A stretch of DNA of 64,000 nt from Ammoniphilus oxalaticus (lineage in GTDB: Bacteria > Bacillota > Bacilli > Aneurinibacillales > RAOX-1): the NCBI RefSeq assembly GCF_003609605.1, contig NZ_MCHY01000001.1:81471-145470 (forward strand), written 5' to 3'. Of this stretch, positions 61,140 through 64,000 are shown in pieces (position 1 is the stretch's first letter; each line of letters starts with the position of its first letter). The translations under genes and the position numbers were made by a program. The notes below the pieces were generated by a model. It saw nothing but the letters and a program-made list of their open reading frames with translations, had not been told where the DNA came from and made no database searches.

Positions 61140-61161
61140 TGCAGGACGGGGAGCAAGGCGC

Positions 61162-61200
61162 AAAAAAAAAGAACCTGGTGGCGTTTGTTCACTAGGTTCC
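61162..61200 (-). terminator. Terminator of tatA (minus strand)
   Basis: On the minus strand GAACCTAGTG and CACCAGGTTC pair and are followed by nine T (the A-run at 61162-61170). It lies just beyond the tatA stop. Confidence 0.85.
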
Positions 61201-61213
61201 GCGCTGAAAAGAA

Positions 61214-61399
61214 CTATTTTATTTGTTTAAGATCGTCCCGTTTGTCGTCGTCATCCATAATCCCTTTTGTTGAATCTTTAAATTCTTTTAGCGTTCTGCC
61301 AAAAGCTCGACCTAGTTCGGGCAATTTGTTCGGTCCAAAAACGACAAGGGCAATGACTAAAATAAGAACAAGTCCTGGAACACCAATATTTTGAAGCAT
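61214..61399 (-). CDS. tatA: Sec-independent translocase component TatA
   Basis: 61 residues from ATG 61399, nine bases after AAAGG; the frame also opens at 61408. One N-terminal helix ([20 protein letters not shown]), the [10 protein letters not shown] hinge, an amphipathic helix [17 protein letters not shown] and an acidic tail: the complete TatA/E layout. In Gram-positive TatAd-TatCd type systems it assembles with TatC to move folded proteins. No tatC lies in the window. Confidence 0.93.
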   Translation of the reverse strand: MLQNIGVPGLVLILVIALVVFGPNKLPELGRAFGRTLKEFKDSTKGIMDDDDKRDDLKQIK

Positions 61400-61607
61400 T
61401 AAGATCATACCTTTCTTTAAGGAAACATTACTCCCTCTTAGTTTAACGGAAAATCAATGACTTCACAATGTTACTTTTAAATTTATGTTTTTTACTGTTC
61501 AAATAAAAACGTCGTAAAAGTGAGACAAACGTATACAGACATGTTATATTGAACATATACCAATTTTTGAGAGTTGGTTTTATTTAGAGTTAGGGGGTCG
61601 GACAGCG

Positions 61608-62543
61608 ATGATTGGACAGATCTTCACGCCCATCAGTTTAATGAAAAAAGTTTTCCGTCTTGGAGAGAGGTCATTGGCCCGTGAGGAAATATCTCATCGA
61701 TTAGAGATTCTGAATTCGGGCAATTCGCTTGATTTTGAACAGATTATTCAGGCGGCGCTCGATGAAGCCAACTCCCCTTTTCAGGAAGGCAGTTCAAAAG
61801 CAATTATTGAGTTTCAACAAAAACCGAGTCCCGTGGCCGAGGCAGTGTCGCAAATCCTAAACAAGATGGATACAGGCGCGCCGATGACGGAAGAACAGTT
61901 ACTGAGAAGGCTACGCTCGAAAAATAAAATTTCATGGAGTCTCGCTTTTGAACGAATTGGGTTGTTAGCGGATCATCGTTTTTCGCAATTGGTGGATGGA
62001 CGCTGGCTGTTAACAAATTGGGAATTTGTGAATGACGAAGTGTATCATTATTTGACTGAGCATGAAACGACACAAGTGCCTCGACGAGAAATTGCGCAAC
62101 TGCTCGACGTAAAAATGGGATATAGAAAGAAAAAATGTCTCTTTTTACCCGAGTATGATCAGCGGTTCCAGATCGATCAGACAAGTTTGGCGGTGCTTTC
62201 CAAAGCACCAGTTGGCAATGCATCAGAAGAAACGCGGCGTGAAGAGGATGGGGGAGAGACTCTCCAGACTCAAGCAAATGCGAAAGAAGATAAATCATTT
62301 ATGGAGGTGGCGGCTGCCATGAGTCAAGTTGTAGAAGCTAAAAAAACGATTGTAGATGAAGTTGTGGATGATTTAATGGGGGCGTTGATCAAATTGGAAC
62401 AACGTTCGAACGAAATGAAAGACGAAGTGGTCGGTCACTTCTCCTCAAATAATCTAGAAGCGATTAAAGGTTTGATGAGCGAAAAGGAAAAGAACGAAAC
62501 AGTGCTATCTAAGCTAAAAGAAATTGTGGACGAGCTTACGTAA
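61608..62543 (+). CDS. Hypothetical protein with winged-helix-like middle and coiled-coil end
   Basis: 311 residues from ATG 61608, behind AGGGGGTCGGACAGCG. No signal or membrane helix. The middle (EEQLLRRLRSKNKISWSLAF... QLVDGRWLLTNWEFVNDEVY) reads like winged-helix units. The C-terminal third is an acidic, helical coiled coil (KKTIVDEVVDDLMGALIKLE; KEKNETVLSKLKEIVDELT). I do not recognise the family. It is followed 50 bases later by another coiled-coil gene on the same strand and probably shares its transcript. Confidence 0.75.
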   Translation: MIGQIFTPISLMKKVFRLGERSLAREEISHRLEILNSGNSLDFEQIIQAALDEANSPFQEGSSKAIIEFQQKPSPVAEAVSQILNKMDTGAPMTEEQLLRRLRSKNKISWSLAFERIGLLADHRFSQLVDGRWLLTNWEFVNDEVYHYLTEHETTQVPRREIAQLLDVKMGYRKKKCLFLPEYDQRFQIDQTSLAVLSKAPVGNASEETRREEDGGETLQTQANAKEDKSFMEVAAAMSQVVEAKKTIVDEVVDDLMGALIKLEQRSNEMKDEVVGHFSSNNLEAIKGLMSEKEKNETVLSKLKEIVDELT

Positions 62544-62593
62544 TTTATGTAAAGACGAGACCAGGCCTAACTTTTTAGGTAAAGGGATCGAGC

Positions 62594-62842
62594 TTGGAGT
62601 TGATTGGCATTCTTACTCAGCGGTTTGAACGTCTTCGCGGGATCATTCAACTGCGAATTCAAAAGATAAAGGAACTTGAGGAGCAAGCGGTTCTGCTTTT
62701 TGAAAAAGGGGAATTGGATGCGATCGAGGTGTTGATGCAGCAAAAAGATTCGATCATCACAACGAACGAACAACTTGCTTTATTTGTTGAAAAATGGGAA
62801 AAGAGAACAGCTCCAAAAGAGAGGCAACGATTATCCATCTGA
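62594..62842 (+). CDS. Small coiled-coil protein (FlgN/FliT-like in shape)
   Basis: 82 residues from TTG 62594, behind AAAGGGATCGAGC. It is entirely helical and charged (IIQLRIQKIKELEEQAVLLF; ALFVEKWEKR), with the length and pattern of small flagellar-type chaperones, but there are no flagellar genes around and the resemblance is by shape only. It lies in a run with the hypothetical protein upstream and the oxidoreductase downstream. Confidence 0.6.
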   Translation: MELIGILTQRFERLRGIIQLRIQKIKELEEQAVLLFEKGELDAIEVLMQQKDSIITTNEQLALFVEKWEKRTAPKERQRLSI

Positions 62843-62864
62843 GGGAGTGGAGTGTGATGGACGA

Positions 62865-63827
62865 ATGAGCAATAATCGTGTTTGCGAATTGTTGGAGATT
62901 CAATATCCGATTATTGAAGGCGGACTTGCTTATGTAGGCAATGGCGCGCTTGCTGCGGCGGTGTCGAATGGCGGCGGATTTGGCGTGGTCGGTTCGGCGG
63001 GACGGACTGTGGAAAATTTTTGTCGTGAAATTAAACTTGCCGCTGAACAAACGGAGCTTCCTTTTGGCGTCAATTTTCCGATCAGTCAGCATGCGGACAA
63101 CGATAAGATCGTTCAAGCGATTTTAGATCACAAGCATCTAATTAGAGCTGTAAGTATCTCCGCGGGAAATCCGCGTCCATACATTCCCATTTTTAAAGAT
63201 GCGGGCCTGAAAGCGCTCGTGTTGACTTCGACTGTCCATCAATCGTTGCGGGCTGAACAGGCGGGGGCTGATCTCGTTGTCTGTGAGGGGTATGAAGCGG
63301 GCGGACATCTTGGACCAGCGGAAATGACTTTATTTTCACTCATTCCGCAGGTTGTTCGAGTTGTCTCCATTCCCGTTGTCGCTGCGGGTGGACTTAGTGA
63401 TGGACGGGGGATCCTGGCGGCATTTGCGCTCGGCGCTGAAGGGGTCCAACTCGGCACACGATTTGTCGCAACAACCGAGTGTGAGGCGCATGACGCTTAC
63501 AAGCGTTTATTGCTGGACGCGGATGATGATGCGACAACGGTGATTGAACGCAGTATCGGGCGCGTTACGCGCGTGTTGAAAAGTCAGTATGTAGATGACA
63601 TTTTAGCGGTCGAGCAAAGTAACCCAAGTGTAGACACGTTGCTTCCTTACATAAAAGGTAGAAACAAAATCGCCGCGATCGATGGCAAAACGGATGCGGG
63701 TTGGTTGAACTGTGGACAATCGGTCGGTTTAATCGATTCGATTGAAAGCGCGACATCCGTTGTCAAACGGTTGGTTCAGGAAGTCCAGTTGTTAGCGAGC
63801 GGGGATACGTTGGATGTATTTAAGTGA
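62865..63827 (+). CDS. Nitronate monooxygenase / FabK-like flavoprotein
   Basis: 320 residues from ATG 62865; GGGAGTGGAGTGTG upstream supports a start in this area. The TIM-barrel FMN enzyme pattern is clear: YPIIEGGLAYVGNGALAAAV, FGVVGSAGRT, FGVNFPI, ADLVVCEGYEAGGHLGP (with the catalytic His of nitronate monooxygenases) and VVAAGGLSDGRGILAAFALG then AEGVQLGTRF. Members oxidise alkyl nitronates or reduce enoyl-ACP (FabK). The EAGGH motif and size fit both, so substrate is left open. A hairpin terminator follows. Confidence 0.88.
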   Translation: MSNNRVCELLEIQYPIIEGGLAYVGNGALAAAVSNGGGFGVVGSAGRTVENFCREIKLAAEQTELPFGVNFPISQHADNDKIVQAILDHKHLIRAVSISAGNPRPYIPIFKDAGLKALVLTSTVHQSLRAEQAGADLVVCEGYEAGGHLGPAEMTLFSLIPQVVRVVSIPVVAAGGLSDGRGILAAFALGAEGVQLGTRFVATTECEAHDAYKRLLLDADDDATTVIERSIGRVTRVLKSQYVDDILAVEQSNPSVDTLLPYIKGRNKIAAIDGKTDAGWLNCGQSVGLIDSIESATSVVKRLVQEVQLLASGDTLDVFK

Positions 63828-63854
63828 GCAGCGAGGCGGCGATATGAGAAGAAA

Positions 63855-63892
63855 CAGGCGTAGGAAATGCTTTCCTATGCCTGTGTTGTGTT
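63855..63892 (+). terminator. Terminator-like hairpin after the oxidoreductase
   Basis: CAGGCGTAGGAA/TTTCCTATGCCTG with loop ATGC, followed by TGTTGTGTTG. The T-run is imperfect. Confidence 0.6.
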
Positions 63893-63907
63893 GGGGGTGA
63901 ATCATGG

Positions 63908-64000
63908 TTAGGTTCCACTGAATCCGGCTGCGCAGGACCCTGCCGACATTTTAGCAGGAGAATCTCCGCTTAATTCCTTGGAATCCTCGATTCCCATGAG
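63908..64000 (-). CDS. 3' end of a gene entering from the right (short Cys-containing peptide tail)
   Basis: On the minus strand the frame from the window edge reads GIEDSKELSGDSPAKMSAGS then CAAGFSGT and a TAA at 63908-63910. An ATG sits at 63996-63998, but no upstream sequence is visible to judge a ribosome site. The Ser/Gly/Ala-rich tail with a single Cys (SAGSCAAGFSGT) could be the end of a longer protein or a small peptide. Confidence 0.3.
   Translation of the reverse strand, partial: LMGIEDSKELSGDSPAKMSAGSCAAGFSGT

Overview
The window looks like a chromosomal segment of a low-GC Gram-positive member of the Bacillales (Bacillaceae/Paenibacillaceae range). The evidence is strong AGGAGG-type ribosome binding sites, many TTG/GTG starts, lipoproteins with Bacillus-type lipoboxes, a BlaI/BlaR1 pair, a Bacillus-type signal peptidase I, a ComX-ComP-ComA locus and soluble or HAMP-type chemoreceptors. 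I cannot name the species. No rRNA, tRNA or CRISPR array was seen.

Bases 1-3100 read as ordinary chromosome: a two-gene ABC importer (permease and ATPase, no binding protein visible), a DUF1232 protein and a convergent GNAT acetyltransferase. From about 3.3 to 32.4 kb the DNA becomes an accessory region. It is AT-richer and full of very short genes, lipoproteins, gene fragments, hairpins, decayed transposases/resolvases and toxin-antitoxin modules. Two directly repeated, structurally similar hairpin elements (3284-3358 and 32284-32361) bound this stretch and may be att sites or co-varying terminators. Inside it are: small membrane/lipoprotein ORFs that share a common motif 3' of their stop codons (about 3.7-7.2 and 13.5-13.9 kb); an accessory YidC; a decayed RelE-type module; a DUF975 protein; a membrane-linked MutS-like ATPase; an intact Doc-type module; two copies of a resolvase-SulP-Usp block (14.1-16.0 and 21.5-22.4 kb), the second nearly deleted; IS21 debris; two secreted proteins; and a resistance/transport stretch with a CPA2 antiporter, ArsR-ArsB and ChrA. 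Signal peptidase I and BlaI-BlaR1 follow.

From 33 kb to the right end the DNA again looks like chromosome and is rich in signalling genes. ComP-ComA are intact, but the pheromone gene comX just upstream is broken by a nonsense codon and a frameshift, and no comQ is seen. Next come a chemoreceptor, a DUF2975/HTH operon, an OmpR-type two-component pair leading into a copper block (Met/His-rich exported protein, 42-residue membrane peptide, multicopper oxidase lipoprotein), a second two-component system with an exported partner gene between its genes, and a frameshifted stalk/CAP protein. A globin-coupled chemoreceptor with a CZB domain, a PAS-PAS-GGDEF-EAL protein, a dCache chemoreceptor, an erythromycin-esterase-like protein, a CDF metal exporter, TatA and a nitronate monooxygenase-like enzyme complete the window.

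Functionally, the right half couples sensing (quorum, oxygen/heme, c-di-GMP, copper/envelope) to output. The left half is a mosaic whose main theme is gene decay around mobile elements.
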